Shown: in pieces, positions 24,847 to 34,224 of the stretch
How positions within the stretch are numbered: the first letter of the stretch is position 1
How the letters are laid out: every line of letters begins with the position of its first letter
Assembly: GCA_963780345.1 (NCBI GenBank)
Contig: CAWABU010000005.1
Span: forward strand, 186,001-250,000
Source: PALSA-693 sp963780345
GTDB taxonomy: Bacteria; Actinomycetota; Acidimicrobiia; Acidimicrobiales; Palsa-688
Reading direction: 5' to 3'
Length of the DNA stretch: 64,000 nt
The notes under the pieces: model-generated
What the model was told of the DNA's origin: nothing
Seen by the model: only the letters and a program-made list of their open reading frames with translations
Databases searched by the model: none
Made by a program: the position numbers and the translations under genes

Positions 24847-26409
24847 ATGGCCCTGGTCCTCAAGTCGAGTACATCGTGGTGGGAAACCTACGGACGATGC
24901 GTGTCGGTCGCCCCCGAGGCGTTCGACTCGGACCGCCTGCGGAACCTCACCCGAGGTGAATGGCGCCGGGTGGGTCTGCCCGGCGACCACGTCACGCCGG
25001 TCGACGGTTCGCCGATCCCTGGACCACCCCGCGTGGACTTCGCCGAGGCGGTGGCCTCAGTCGCCCACGCCCGCATGGAGCACGAGGAGTGGGCCAAGGT
25101 CGATCTCGACGAGCGACGGGTGCGGGTGACCGAGGCCGTCGACCTCATGACCGAATACCGTGATCTGTTGGCGCTCCTGCTGGTGTGGGAGATCGGCAAG
25201 CCGTGGCGGCTGGCCTGTGCCGACGTGGATCGGTGCCTGGATGGGGTGCGCTGGTATGTCGGCGAGATCGAGCGGCAGTTGAGCATCGGGGAGCCCGGTG
25301 AACGCGGCCCCCTTCCCGGGCCGGTGTCCAACATCGCCAGCTGGAACTACCCGATGAGCGTCCAGGTGCATGCCGAGTTGGTGCAATTGCTGGCGGGCAA
25401 CGCGGTGGTGGCCAAGACGCCCAGCCAGGGCGGCTTCCATACTCTGACGCTCGCCCACGCCTTCATGAAGCGGGCCGGGCTGCCGGTCACCCTGATTTCC
25501 GGGGTGGGCGAGCATCTCGGTGAGGCCCTGATCCGCAGCGAGGGCATCGGCGCGCTGGCGTTTGTCGGTGGCCGGGCCAACGGGCGGCGGGCCGCAGTCT
25601 CGTTGGCCGACACCGGACGCCGGCACATGCTCGAACAGGAAGGGCTCAACGCCTGGGGCATCTGGGATTTCTCCCAGTGGCATCTCCTGGCTCAACATCT
25701 GCGTAAGGGTTTCGAATACGCCAAACAGCGCTGCACCGCTTACCCGCGCTACGTCGTGCAGCGCCGGCTGTTCCCCACCTTCCTCGAGACCTACCTCCCG
25801 GTGGTCAAATCGGTGCGCTTCGGACACCCGCTCGCGGTGGAATCTCCCGATGACCGCTTTCCCGATCTCGATTTCGGGCCGGTGATCCATGCCACCAAGG
25901 CCGCCGACCTGGGCGCCCAGTGGGAGGAGGCCATCCGCGGTGGCGGCATTCCGCTCTATCGCGGGTCCACCGGTGACGGCAGCTTCTTGGACCTCCAGGA
26001 CACCGCCGCCTACGTGGCTCCGGCTTGCGTGCTGCAGCCGCCGGCGGCCTGGTCCTTGCACCATGCCGAGCCCTTTGGTCCGATTGACTCGGTGGTCATC
26101 GTGGACACTGAGTCCGAGCTGCTCGCGGCCATGAACGCCAGCAATGGTTCGCTCGTCAGCAGTATTGCTACTGATGACCTCGACTTTGCCGACCGGGTGG
26201 GCGAGCAGCTGCAGGCCTTTAAGGTCGGCATCAACAAACCCCGCAGCCGGGGCGACCGCGAGGAAGTCTTCGGCGGTCTCGGGCATTCCTGGAAGGGCGC
26301 CTTCGTAGGCGGCGATCTGCTGGTCCAGGCGGTTACCTATGGACCGGAGGGGTCAGAGGAGCAGTTGTACGGCAACTTCCCCAGCTACTCGCTCCTCCCT
26401 GACCGGTAA
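24847..26409 (+). CDS. Aldehyde dehydrogenase family protein, divergent
   Basis: A 520-residue NAD(P)-dependent dehydrogenase of the ALDH fold. Recognisable parts: VWEIGKPWRLACADVDRC (the E-x-GK helix), ASWNYPMSVQVH (the Asn in the oxyanion hole), NAVVAKTPSQGG (cofactor Lys), GALAFVGGRANGRRA, the general base Glu in MLEQEG, and the catalytic Cys296 in AKQRCTAYPRYV. The usual ELGG motif is replaced by EQEG and the EPFGP motif is intact. Catalytic residues are present, so it should oxidise an aldehyde to an acid, but its cofactor pocket and substrate are unusual. It converges with ppc, six bases apart. Confidence 0.85.
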   Translation: MALVLKSSTSWWETYGRCVSVAPEAFDSDRLRNLTRGEWRRVGLPGDHVTPVDGSPIPGPPRVDFAEAVASVAHARMEHEEWAKVDLDERRVRVTEAVDLMTEYRDLLALLLVWEIGKPWRLACADVDRCLDGVRWYVGEIERQLSIGEPGERGPLPGPVSNIASWNYPMSVQVHAELVQLLAGNAVVAKTPSQGGFHTLTLAHAFMKRAGLPVTLISGVGEHLGEALIRSEGIGALAFVGGRANGRRAAVSLADTGRRHMLEQEGLNAWGIWDFSQWHLLAQHLRKGFEYAKQRCTAYPRYVVQRRLFPTFLETYLPVVKSVRFGHPLAVESPDDRFPDLDFGPVIHATKAADLGAQWEEAIRGGGIPLYRGSTGDGSFLDLQDTAAYVAPACVLQPPAAWSLHHAEPFGPIDSVVIVDTESELLAAMNASNGSLVSSIATDDLDFADRVGEQLQAFKVGINKPRSRGDREEVFGGLGHSWKGAFVGGDLLVQAVTYGPEGSEEQLYGNFPSYSLLPDR

Positions 26410-26415
26410 CAGAGG

Positions 26416-29106
26416 TCAGCCGGTATTGCGCAGGCCGGCGGCGATCCCGTTGATGGTAAACAGCACGGCTCGCTCGAGCTCTGGATCGGGCGCTCCCCGC
26501 GCCCCCCGCACCCTTTTCAGCAAAGACACCTGCAGGTCGTGAATCGGCGCCAGATAGGAAGCCCGGACCGAGAGGGTACGGCGGAGGACCGGGTCCCGCT
26601 CGAGGAGCTCCGACTGGCCGGTGACCCACAGGACCTGCTCGAGCGTCCGCTCGTACTCGTCGATGACCTTGGCGAAAATGCCCTGCAGGGAGGCGGGAAC
26701 CAGGGCTTCGACGTACCGGCGAGCGATGTCCATATCGCTCTTCACGAGCGTCATCTCGACGTTGGATACGAAGGTGGAAAAGAAGCGCCAGCGATCGCGC
26801 ATTTCTAGTAAGTCCTGGCCCAGCCCGGCCCGCCGAGCGGCCTCGATCCCCCACCCGACTCCGTACCACCCCGGCACGATCTGGCGCGACTGTGTCCAAC
26901 CGAATACCCACGGGATGGCCCGCAGTCCCTGCAGCCCGAAACGGCTGTCCGGGCGGCGCGAAGGCCGGGACCCCAGATGAAGGGCGCCGAGCTGGTCGAC
27001 CGGGGTCGAGCTGGTGAAATAGTCGGGCAGCGCCGGGTCATCCACCAGCGCCCGATAGGCCGCCAGGGCGTGGTCGGACACCGCGGTCATGGTGGAATAC
27101 CAGCGGTCGCGATCCGTCGGGTTCAGGGCCGAGGCATGCAGCAGCGTCGCCTCCAGGGTGGCGCCCAGCATCAGCTCGAGGTTCTCCTGGGCGAGCGATG
27201 GGAGGCCGTACTTGTCGCTGATTACCTCTCCCTGCTCGGTGAGCTTGATGGCCCCGTCCAGAGTCCCCGCGGGCAGCGACAAAATGGCATCGTGGGCCGG
27301 GCCGCCGCCGCGCCCGACCGTCCCCCCGCGGCCGTGGAAAAACACCAGCCGGACGCCGTGCCGGCGCCCCACCTCGAGAATCCGGCGTTGGGCCTGCTGA
27401 ATTTCCCACTGCGAGGTGGTGATGCCGGCCTCCTTGTTGGAGTCGCTGTAGCCGAGCATGACCTCCTGGGCGTCGCCCCGGGCCGCCACGATCCGGCGGT
27501 AGGTGGGTACCGACAGCAGGTCGTCCACCACCACATCCGCCTGCTTCAACTCTGAGATGGTCTCCAGGAGCGGAACGAACCCGATGCGGGCTTCGGGTTG
27601 GTGCACGTCGACCAGTCCGTTTTCGCGCGCCAGGACGACCGCCGCCAGCACGTCCTCGGCCCCTCGGGTCATGGACACGATGTAGCTCCCGACCACATCC
27701 GGACCAAACTCCTCCTGGGCCTTCCGCATCGTTTCGAAAACCCGATACGTCCGGGCCGTATCCGGAGGCAGGAAGCGGGGAAATGGGGCGAGGGGACGCC
27801 GGCTTTCCAGCTCATCGGCCAGCAAACGCCGCCGCTCGACGCCGGTAAGGGAGCGGTACTCCTGGCCCAGCCGGTCGAAGAGCGCCGAGAGCACCGCATG
27901 ATGGGCGTCTGAGTGCTCCCGGATATCGAGCGTGGCCAGATGTAAGCCCCAGCAGGCGACCACATCAATCACTTCCTCGATGCCACCTCTGGCGAGCAGC
28001 TCCCCGTGATTTGCTAACAGGGAGTCGCGGATGAGTTCAAGATCCGCCAGCAACTCCCGGCCGTCGCGATAGTCGCGCCCGGGAACGTGCGGTTCCTGGA
28101 GGCTGATCCGTCGCTGGGTATGGACCAGCTTCTGGCGGATGCACACGGCCTTGAGGCGGTACGGCTCCTCGGCATTCAGGCGGAGAAATCGTTCTTCCAG
28201 ATCGGGCAGCATCAACAGGTCCGCATTTAGCGATGCCGCCAGATCCGGAGAAATGGTGGCGTGGCGGCTGGAGATCGCCAGGTCCCGCCGGAGCCCGTCG
28301 ATGGCCCGGAGAGCCTGGCCGATCCCGTGGTCGTGTTGCAACCGGAGCACGTCGAGCGTGACTTCCGGGGTGACGTTGGGATTGCCATCCCGGTCGCCGC
28401 CAATCCAGGACCCAAACGTGAGCGGGCCCCGGCCCGAAGCCACGTCGCAGCCGATGCCGCCCAGGGCCTGCCTCCATTCGGTCAGCACGGCGCCGACCAC
28501 CGAGCGGCCGAGTTCGTCGAAGTAGTACACGGCATTGCGGGCCTCATCGAGAGGTTCCGGCTCCGCCACCCGGAGATCGTCGGTGAGCCACAACAGCTCC
28601 ACGACCTCGGCCAGGCGACGGTCGGTACGGGGACCGGATTCGGTTTCGAGAAGGTCGGCCACCATGCGCAGGTGCCCGAGGATGGTCCGGCGGGCGGCCT
28701 CGGTCGGGTGAGCCGTGAAGACCGGTCGCACGGCCATCCGGGAGGCAATCTCGGCGATAGCCGCGCCGGTGACGCGGCCGTCGCGAACCGCGGCCGCGGA
28801 TGTCGCTAGCCACCCGCCAGCCGGACGACCGGCCCGGAGGGCTCGGCCCCGGTGGACCTGCTCGGTCACGTTGGCGAGCCGGAAGTAGGCGACGAAAGCC
28901 CGCACCAGGCGGGTCGACGATTGGATGTCGAGACCGTCCAGAAGGCCGGCGGTCGCGACTCTGTCCTGCCGGCTGCCGGACCGGACCCGTTCCACCAGAT
29001 CCAGGACTTCCTGCCCCTCCTGGCGCACCAGCGCCTCGCCAAGGAGCCCGACGACCATCCTGATGTCCCGTCGCAGAGCGGCGTCGTCGAGGAAGAGGTC
29101 GCTCAC
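26416..29106 (-). CDS. ppc: Phosphoenolpyruvate carboxylase
   Basis: An 896-residue enzyme that carboxylates PEP to oxaloacetate, replenishing the TCA cycle. Signature motifs are intact: VFTAHPTEAARRTI (catalytic His), GSWIGGDRDGNPNVT, LGYSDSNKEAGI, FFHGRGGTVGRGGGP (glycine loop) and the terminal INGIAAGLRNTG. Length is typical for bacterial Ppc. The start is GTG 29106 (MSDLFLDDAALRRDIRM). It is monocistronic, convergent with the ALDH and divergent from the LLM gene at 29265. It is a housekeeping gene in the middle of accessory catabolic genes. Confidence 0.97.
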   Translation of the reverse strand: MSDLFLDDAALRRDIRMVVGLLGEALVRQEGQEVLDLVERVRSGSRQDRVATAGLLDGLDIQSSTRLVRAFVAYFRLANVTEQVHRGRALRAGRPAGGWLATSAAAVRDGRVTGAAIAEIASRMAVRPVFTAHPTEAARRTILGHLRMVADLLETESGPRTDRRLAEVVELLWLTDDLRVAEPEPLDEARNAVYYFDELGRSVVGAVLTEWRQALGGIGCDVASGRGPLTFGSWIGGDRDGNPNVTPEVTLDVLRLQHDHGIGQALRAIDGLRRDLAISSRHATISPDLAASLNADLLMLPDLEERFLRLNAEEPYRLKAVCIRQKLVHTQRRISLQEPHVPGRDYRDGRELLADLELIRDSLLANHGELLARGGIEEVIDVVACWGLHLATLDIREHSDAHHAVLSALFDRLGQEYRSLTGVERRRLLADELESRRPLAPFPRFLPPDTARTYRVFETMRKAQEEFGPDVVGSYIVSMTRGAEDVLAAVVLARENGLVDVHQPEARIGFVPLLETISELKQADVVVDDLLSVPTYRRIVAARGDAQEVMLGYSDSNKEAGITTSQWEIQQAQRRILEVGRRHGVRLVFFHGRGGTVGRGGGPAHDAILSLPAGTLDGAIKLTEQGEVISDKYGLPSLAQENLELMLGATLEATLLHASALNPTDRDRWYSTMTAVSDHALAAYRALVDDPALPDYFTSSTPVDQLGALHLGSRPSRRPDSRFGLQGLRAIPWVFGWTQSRQIVPGWYGVGWGIEAARRAGLGQDLLEMRDRWRFFSTFVSNVEMTLVKSDMDIARRYVEALVPASLQGIFAKVIDEYERTLEQVLWVTGQSELLERDPVLRRTLSVRASYLAPIHDLQVSLLKRVRGARGAPDPELERAVLFTINGIAAGLRNTG

Positions 29107-29264
29107 CCCGCCAGCATGGCAGGTGATCGTTCCGGCCTACAACGAGAAGGAATCGCTGATTAAGGCTCGCCCGTGTGATCGCCCCGGCCGGGACCGGCTC
29201 CCCCACCCCGGACAGTTGCCAGGCGAGTATGGTTGCTTACGGTCGAAGACGGGAGGGTACCCCG

Positions 29265-30446
29265 ATGGCTCGTATGCGTTTCGGCATCTTTATGGCCCCG
29301 TTCCATGCCCGGATCGGCCAAAACCCGACGACCGCGCTTCAGCGCGACATCGAGACCATACAATTGCTCGACCGGCTCTCGTACGACGAGGCGTGGGTGG
29401 GCGAGCACCACTCGTGCGGCGCCGAGCTGATCTCCTCACCGGAAATCTTCATCGGTCACGTCGCCGCCACGACCGATCACATCAAGCTCGGCACCGGCGT
29501 GGTGTCCTTGCCATACCACAACCCTTTGTGGGTGGCCGACCGGGCCATTCTGCTCGACCACCTCACCCGCGGCCGCTTCATGCTGGGCCTGGGTCCGGGC
29601 GCCCTCCCCACGGACGCCACCATGATCGGCATCGACCCGGCCGAGCAGCGCCCCGCACTGGACGAGGACGTCGCCGTCCTGATACAGCTCCTCACTTCCG
29701 ATGAACCGATCACCAAGCAGACGGCCCGCTACCGCCTGGTAGAGGCCCGCTGCCAGTTGCGCCCGTATACCGACCCGTGTTTCGAAATCGGGGTCGCAGC
29801 GATCCAGTCTCCGACCGGGCCGCAGCTGGCCGGCCGACACGGTCTGTCCCTGCTCTCGGTGGGCGCCACCCTGGTAGGTGATCTGGACCTGCTCGCGCTC
29901 CACTGGAATGTGGTCGAGGAAGTCGCGGCGCAGCACGGCCAGCCAGCCCATCGTTCGGGCTGGCGGCTGGTCGGGCCCATGCACATCGCCGAGACCAGGG
30001 ACCAGGCCCTTCGCGACGTCGAGTACGGCATCGACGCCTGGTTCGATTACCTCCAGAAGACGGCCGCCGCGCCGCAGTTCCAACCGCTCGGCGCCACCCT
30101 GCAGGAGCGGATCGCCTGGGTCAATGAGTCAGGCGTCGGCCTGATCGGCACGCCCGAGGACGCCGTCGCCATGATCGACTCATTGCACAAGCAGTCCAAC
30201 GGCGGGTTCGGGGCCTACCTGATGATGGCTCACGAATGGGCTCGTCCCGACGCCGTCAAGAGGCACTACGAACTCTTCGCCGACCAGGTGATGCCGAAGT
30301 TCCAGGGCTCGGCCGACCGGACGCTGGCGTCCGAGCGTTACGCACGCGGTCGGTGGGAGGAGCTCAACAGGAGGCAGGCCGAAGCCTTGCAGTCGGCCAC
30401 CGATCGTTACGCCGAACAGCGGCACAGTCAAGCCAACCCGTCGTAA
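29265..30446 (+). CDS. LLM-class flavin-dependent oxidoreductase (alkanal monooxygenase-like)
   Basis: A 393-residue luciferase-like TIM-barrel enzyme: MRFGIFMAPFHA at strand one, DEAWVGEHHSCGAE, IKLGTGVVSLPYHNP, RFMLGLGPGALP and the C-terminal GTPEDAVAMIDSL. The EHHS signature and long form place it with FMN-dependent luciferase-type or limonene hydroxylase-like monooxygenases, which typically oxygenate a hydrophobic substrate. ATG 29265 follows GGGAGG. It forms a two-gene operon with the next LLM gene, five bases downstream. FMN or F420 use cannot be decided from the sequence alone. Confidence 0.9.
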   Translation: MARMRFGIFMAPFHARIGQNPTTALQRDIETIQLLDRLSYDEAWVGEHHSCGAELISSPEIFIGHVAATTDHIKLGTGVVSLPYHNPLWVADRAILLDHLTRGRFMLGLGPGALPTDATMIGIDPAEQRPALDEDVAVLIQLLTSDEPITKQTARYRLVEARCQLRPYTDPCFEIGVAAIQSPTGPQLAGRHGLSLLSVGATLVGDLDLLALHWNVVEEVAAQHGQPAHRSGWRLVGPMHIAETRDQALRDVEYGIDAWFDYLQKTAAAPQFQPLGATLQERIAWVNESGVGLIGTPEDAVAMIDSLHKQSNGGFGAYLMMAHEWARPDAVKRHYELFADQVMPKFQGSADRTLASERYARGRWEELNRRQAEALQSATDRYAEQRHSQANPS

Positions 30447-30451
30447 CAAGA

Positions 30452-31399
30452 ATGCGTATAGGAATTATTGCCCCCCATGTCGGACGCTCGCTCTCGGTTG
30501 GACGTCTCGTCGATGCCTGTAGCGCGGCCGAATCGCTGGGCGTAGACGTCATATGGTTCGGTGACCACATCGTCTTCCCGTACGATTACCGGAGCTCGTA
30601 TCCGTACGGCACCAAAGACGGCTTCGATGCAGAGGACCCGCAGGAACTCTGGGAAGCCCTGAGCGTGATGTCGTACGTTGCCGCCTGTACGACCAATGTC
30701 TCGCTCGCGACCGGCGTCTTGATCCTGCCCTATCGCCACCCGCTCTACACGGCGAAGACCGTGGCCACTATCGACGTTTTGTCCGGCGGGCGAGTTCTGT
30801 TCGGGGCCGGCGTGGGCTGGCTGGAGGAGGAGTTCAAGGCGCTGGACGCCCCCGACTTTCAAGCGCGAGGGGCGGTGACCGATGAACAGCTGGAGATTAT
30901 TCGAGCCGCATGGACCGAAATTCGCCCGGAGTACCACGGGACGTATTATGACTTTCCGCCCGTCAGCGTCACCCCGAAACCCATCCAGAGTCCGTACCCT
31001 CCCATCCTGGTAGGGGGTAACACCCGTCTGGCGATGAAACGGGCCGCTCGGTTTGCCGACTACTGGCATGGCATTATGTTGTTGCCAGATGAGATGGAGC
31101 GCGCCGTGGAGCGCTTGCACGACATCTGTAGCTCCGAGGGGAGAGAGCGAGCAATTGCTGTAAGTATTCTGATTCTCATCGAGCTGACCCGAGATCCCGA
31201 GGCGCGAAACCGCCGGTCCGTTGAGGAGCAGCGCACGACGATTCGGGGAACGCCCGACCAGGTTATCGAGACCCTTCGATCATACCGGGAGTCTGGTGTT
31301 GAGTTGCTTCAGACATCCATAGCTCACGATGGCACCCTGGGAATCGGCGAGGACGCCCTGGGGTTTTTTATGAATCAGGTGTGGCCCGCGGTCCGCTAG
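30452..31399 (+). CDS. LLM-class F420-dependent oxidoreductase
   Basis: A 315-residue luciferase-like protein of the shorter, probably F420-dependent group: MRIGIIAPHVG, DVIWFGDHIVFPYDY, VSLATGVLILPYRHP, GRVLFGAGVGWLEEEF and PPILVGGNTRLAMKRAARF. The GVGWLxxEF motif is characteristic of this actinobacterial group. Base composition is lower in GC than most neighbours, with many A/T third positions, which may reflect transfer. It is cotranscribed with the larger LLM gene five bases upstream. Substrate unknown. Confidence 0.9.
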   Translation: MRIGIIAPHVGRSLSVGRLVDACSAAESLGVDVIWFGDHIVFPYDYRSSYPYGTKDGFDAEDPQELWEALSVMSYVAACTTNVSLATGVLILPYRHPLYTAKTVATIDVLSGGRVLFGAGVGWLEEEFKALDAPDFQARGAVTDEQLEIIRAAWTEIRPEYHGTYYDFPPVSVTPKPIQSPYPPILVGGNTRLAMKRAARFADYWHGIMLLPDEMERAVERLHDICSSEGRERAIAVSILILIELTRDPEARNRRSVEEQRTTIRGTPDQVIETLRSYRESGVELLQTSIAHDGTLGIGEDALGFFMNQVWPAVR

Positions 31400-31520
31400 T
31401 GTACCGTCCGTCCGGATCTGGCCCAGCCGAGCCGGGGATCAGGGGCCCACATTGCCACGCTCCGCCGACGGACGGCCGGGCAGCCCACGACCAGGCAGCG
31501 TTACTCCGTCGGCCAGCGAG

Positions 31521-32513
31521 CTAGTCGAGTCTGACAATGCGGGTGCCGACGTTGCCCCCTTCGAGGTTACTGATAAGGACGGCGGGCGCATTCTCAAGGC
31601 CCATCACGGAATCCACCACAGTCGTGACACTCCCCGACCGCAACCAACCGCGAATCTCATCGCGTGCCTTCTCGTCCTCGGCAGCAAAGTCAGGCGCCCA
31701 CAGCCCCAGCATAGACAGCCGGCGCTGAATCAACAGTCCGGGCACCCCTCTGGGCCCCGGAGGCACATGCTGCGCGTCGTAGTCGTGAGGCTCTGATAGT
31801 CGACCGCAACAGACCACCCTGCCGCCTCTCTTCATCTGAACGAGGGCTGTCTCAAGTACCTCGCCGCTCGTGTTGTCAAAGTACAGGTCGATGCCGTCCG
31901 GACACGCCTCCCGCAGTCCTTTCTGCAGGTCGCCCTGCTTGTAGTTGATGGCCGCGTCGAAGCCCAGCCTGGTTGTCAGGACCTCAACCTTGTCATCTCC
32001 TCCGCAGACACCTATCACGCGAGCGCCCTTCATCCGGGCAAACTGGCCTGCGAATTGCCCGACCGATCCAGCCGCTGCGGACACAACGACGATCTCCGAA
32101 GGCTGGACTCGGCCAACCGTCACGAGACCATGGTAGGCGGCCAGGCCGCTGCCGCCTAGGGGGCCCAGGTAGTCCAAAGGATCGTCGGGGGGAGCAATGA
32201 TCGCAGATATCTGTGGCGGCTTGAGCAGTGAGTACTCCTGCCAGCCGGTTGGCGCCAAGACCATGTCGCCTTCAGCGTACGACGGATCCCCACTGGCTAC
32301 GACCCGCGCCACGCCGCTGGCCGTGACAACCATTCCGGGCTTGAGATAACTGCTCATGACTCGGCGAAGAGCAGAGCCGATGAAGATTGCGATCGTTTGG
32401 CATAACAGCGTCCCGGGTTCGCACTCCGGTACGACGGATTCCTCCATACGGAAGTTCGAAGGCGATAACTCAGTTGCCGTCGGCAGACTGGCTAAGACAA
32501 TTCGATGATTCAT
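31521..32513 (-). CDS. NADP-dependent MDR oxidoreductase (2-alkenal/leukotriene B4 reductase type)
   Basis: A 330-residue zinc-free reductase. The N-terminus matches the LTB4DH/curcumin reductase group (MNHRIVLASLPTATELSPSN, the 'R-P-G-P' start in diverged form). VVVSAAAGSVGQFAGQFARM is the nucleotide loop and DLYFDNTSGEVLETAL the second Rossmann signature. These enzymes reduce alpha,beta-unsaturated carbonyls with NADPH. It shares the relatively AT-rich codon use of the LLM gene at 30452, with which it converges. Confidence 0.9.
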   Translation of the reverse strand: MNHRIVLASLPTATELSPSNFRMEESVVPECEPGTLLCQTIAIFIGSALRRVMSSYLKPGMVVTASGVARVVASGDPSYAEGDMVLAPTGWQEYSLLKPPQISAIIAPPDDPLDYLGPLGGSGLAAYHGLVTVGRVQPSEIVVVSAAAGSVGQFAGQFARMKGARVIGVCGGDDKVEVLTTRLGFDAAINYKQGDLQKGLREACPDGIDLYFDNTSGEVLETALVQMKRGGRVVCCGRLSEPHDYDAQHVPPGPRGVPGLLIQRRLSMLGLWAPDFAAEDEKARDEIRGWLRSGSVTTVVDSVMGLENAPAVLISNLEGGNVGTRIVRLD

Positions 32514-32768
32514 CGACAGCTATCTCTCATGGCACTCGCCTTTATCGATAATTCGCCCGACAAGGTCACACCCTCAACTACTCGTGCCACCGTAGATGGC
32601 TGCGTTCTGGCCCCGCAAGGTTCGCGGCCGGACGAAGCTCCAGCTCCCCATCTGATGGGCCGAACCAAACTTGCGGCCCGCGCCGCTCGATGTCGTCCCG
32701 GCGCGTAGCGGAGCTATGATCGGCCAAGTTGGCGGCCAAGTATCAAGTATCAAGTCAAGGAGAAGAAC

Positions 32769-33008
32769 ATGCCCGAGGTCCCAGCCCATTCTACGGTGGA
32801 AGTCGAGCGCAGCCACGACGGCTCGCGCACCCTGACTCTGCGAAGCATTGGCGGCGATTCGCCGTTTATGGTGACCGATGCCCCCTCGGGAGGTATTTGC
32901 CTGCAGGGTCCCACGGCCGAGGGATCCCGACCGTACACGATTCCGCAGAACCAGACGATCAAGATAGAGAACCTGGGTGACAATCCCATCGGATATGACG
33001 TTGACTGA
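32769..33008 (+). CDS. Small hypothetical beta-rich protein
   Basis: 79 residues from ATG 32769, preceded by a clear AAGGAG ribosome site and by short TCAAGTA repeats (about 32743-32756). The pattern of alternating strands (STVEVERSHDGSRTLTLR, then PYTIPQNQTIKIENLGD) suggests a small beta sandwich without signal peptide. No family recognised. It overlaps the next small gene by 14 bases, so the two are probably coupled. It is unrelated in sequence to the surrounding catabolic enzymes. Confidence 0.65.
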   Translation: MPEVPAHSTVEVERSHDGSRTLTLRSIGGDSPFMVTDAPSGGICLQGPTAEGSRPYTIPQNQTIKIENLGDNPIGYDVD

Positions 33009-33183
33009 GGACGCTAGCGGGCGGCGGCAGAGCGTCGAGGAGGCCGGCAGGGGTTTCTACCGCAACGGGTTCGCCATCCTCGACCTCCAGGGCCACGATG
33101 GCGAGGTCGCCTACCTCGACAATTTCGGGCGGACAGCGACGCCCATCGAGACGTTCGGCTGCGCTGGCTCAGACGACCCATAA
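32995..33183 (+). CDS. Small hypothetical protein overlapping its upstream neighbour
   Basis: 62 residues from ATG 32995 (MTLTEDASGRRQSVEE); the frame also opens at GTG 32977. GFYRNGFAILDLQGHDGEVAYLDNFG reads like real protein with alternating strands, and codon use matches the neighbours. It overlaps the 3' end of the previous gene in a different frame, typical of coupled small gene pairs. Function unknown; a partner of the upstream small protein is possible. Confidence 0.45.
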   Translation: MTLTEDASGRRQSVEEAGRGFYRNGFAILDLQGHDGEVAYLDNFGRTATPIETFGCAGSDDP

Positions 33184-33312
33184 GCCCTCTTTCCATTCAT
33201 CGGGTCCGGCGCGCCGCGCCCGTAAGCGCTTCAATTGCTTCAGCAGGACGGGTCCGGCGCCGAATCAACCCTCTCCCCTTAGAAGACCGTCGACGTCCTC
33301 TGGGTCCGGGGT

Positions 33313-34098
33313 CTATCTGCCGTAGTTGGGCTCTCGCTTCTCAACGAAAGCCCGCTGCGCTTCACGGGCGTCCGCGGAGTGCATGTTGGCCTCCTCCATG
33401 GCCAGCGACAGGGGCAGGATCTGAGCCGACTGCGCCCGGATCCACTGATTGATCGGGACCTTCGAAGCAATGATGGCCTCGAGCGGCCCCGCCGCCAGGC
33501 GGCCGGCGATCTCGGTCGCTTTGTTGACCACTTCCCCGTCCTCGACCACGAAGTTGACCAGCCCCAGGCGCTCGGCCTCATCGGCGGACAGGCGGTCGCC
33601 GGTCATGAGAAAGAATTTGGCCCGGTTGACACCCATCAGGAGCGGCCAGATGACCTGCCCACCGTCACCGGCGCCGATCCCCATGCGGACGTGGGTGTCA
33701 GCGAAGACGGCTGACCTGGCGGCCACGACGACGTCGCAGAGCAGCGCGATGGTGGCCCCCAGTCCCATCGCGTACCCGTTGACAGCAGAGATGACCGGCT
33801 TCTGACAGGCGAGCAACCCGTCGACGATCCGGGGCGCTTCCAGCATCATGTTCGACTTTCCACCTTCCCGGGGCGGCCCACCACCTGAGAAGTCCCCACC
33901 GGCGCAGAAGGCCCGGCCGGCACCGGTGATGACCAGCGCCCGACCATCCTGATCGTCGTCGAAGTCGGTAGCGAGCCGCGACAGCTCGTTGTGGAGCACG
34001 CCGTTTACAGCGTTAAGCTTCTCCGGCCGGTTGAGGGTGGCTACCACCACGCCGTTATCACGGCGATCCAGCTGGATGGTCTCATATTCGGGGAGCAT
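33313..34098 (-). CDS. Enoyl-CoA hydratase/isomerase family protein
   Basis: A 261-residue crotonase-fold enzyme acting on CoA thioesters: LNRPEKLNAVNGVL, first oxyanion-hole strand ITGAGRAFCAGGDFSGG, second oxyanion-hole segment VNGYAMGLGATIALLCDVVVA, then ADTHVRMGIGAGDGG. At the usual catalytic Glu positions the sequence reads GAGDGG, so hydratase activity is uncertain and an isomerase or hydrolase role is possible. Length is normal. It is single on the minus strand, divergent from the ATP-grasp relic at 34225. Confidence 0.9.
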   Translation of the reverse strand: MLPEYETIQLDRRDNGVVVATLNRPEKLNAVNGVLHNELSRLATDFDDDQDGRALVITGAGRAFCAGGDFSGGGPPREGGKSNMMLEAPRIVDGLLACQKPVISAVNGYAMGLGATIALLCDVVVAARSAVFADTHVRMGIGAGDGGQVIWPLLMGVNRAKFFLMTGDRLSADEAERLGLVNFVVEDGEVVNKATEIAGRLAAGPLEAIIASKVPINQWIRAQSAQILPLSLAMEEANMHSADAREAQRAFVEKREPNYGR

Positions 34099-34224
34099 GA
34101 GCTGACTCTACACAGGGGAGCCGAGCCCTGGTCGCCCCGGTCGCCCGGGGCGCCTTCTGGCCGTCGGCCGAAGAAGGGGCTCCAGGAAACACCCTCGTAA
34201 TACATAGATGCGACACTCGTCAGG

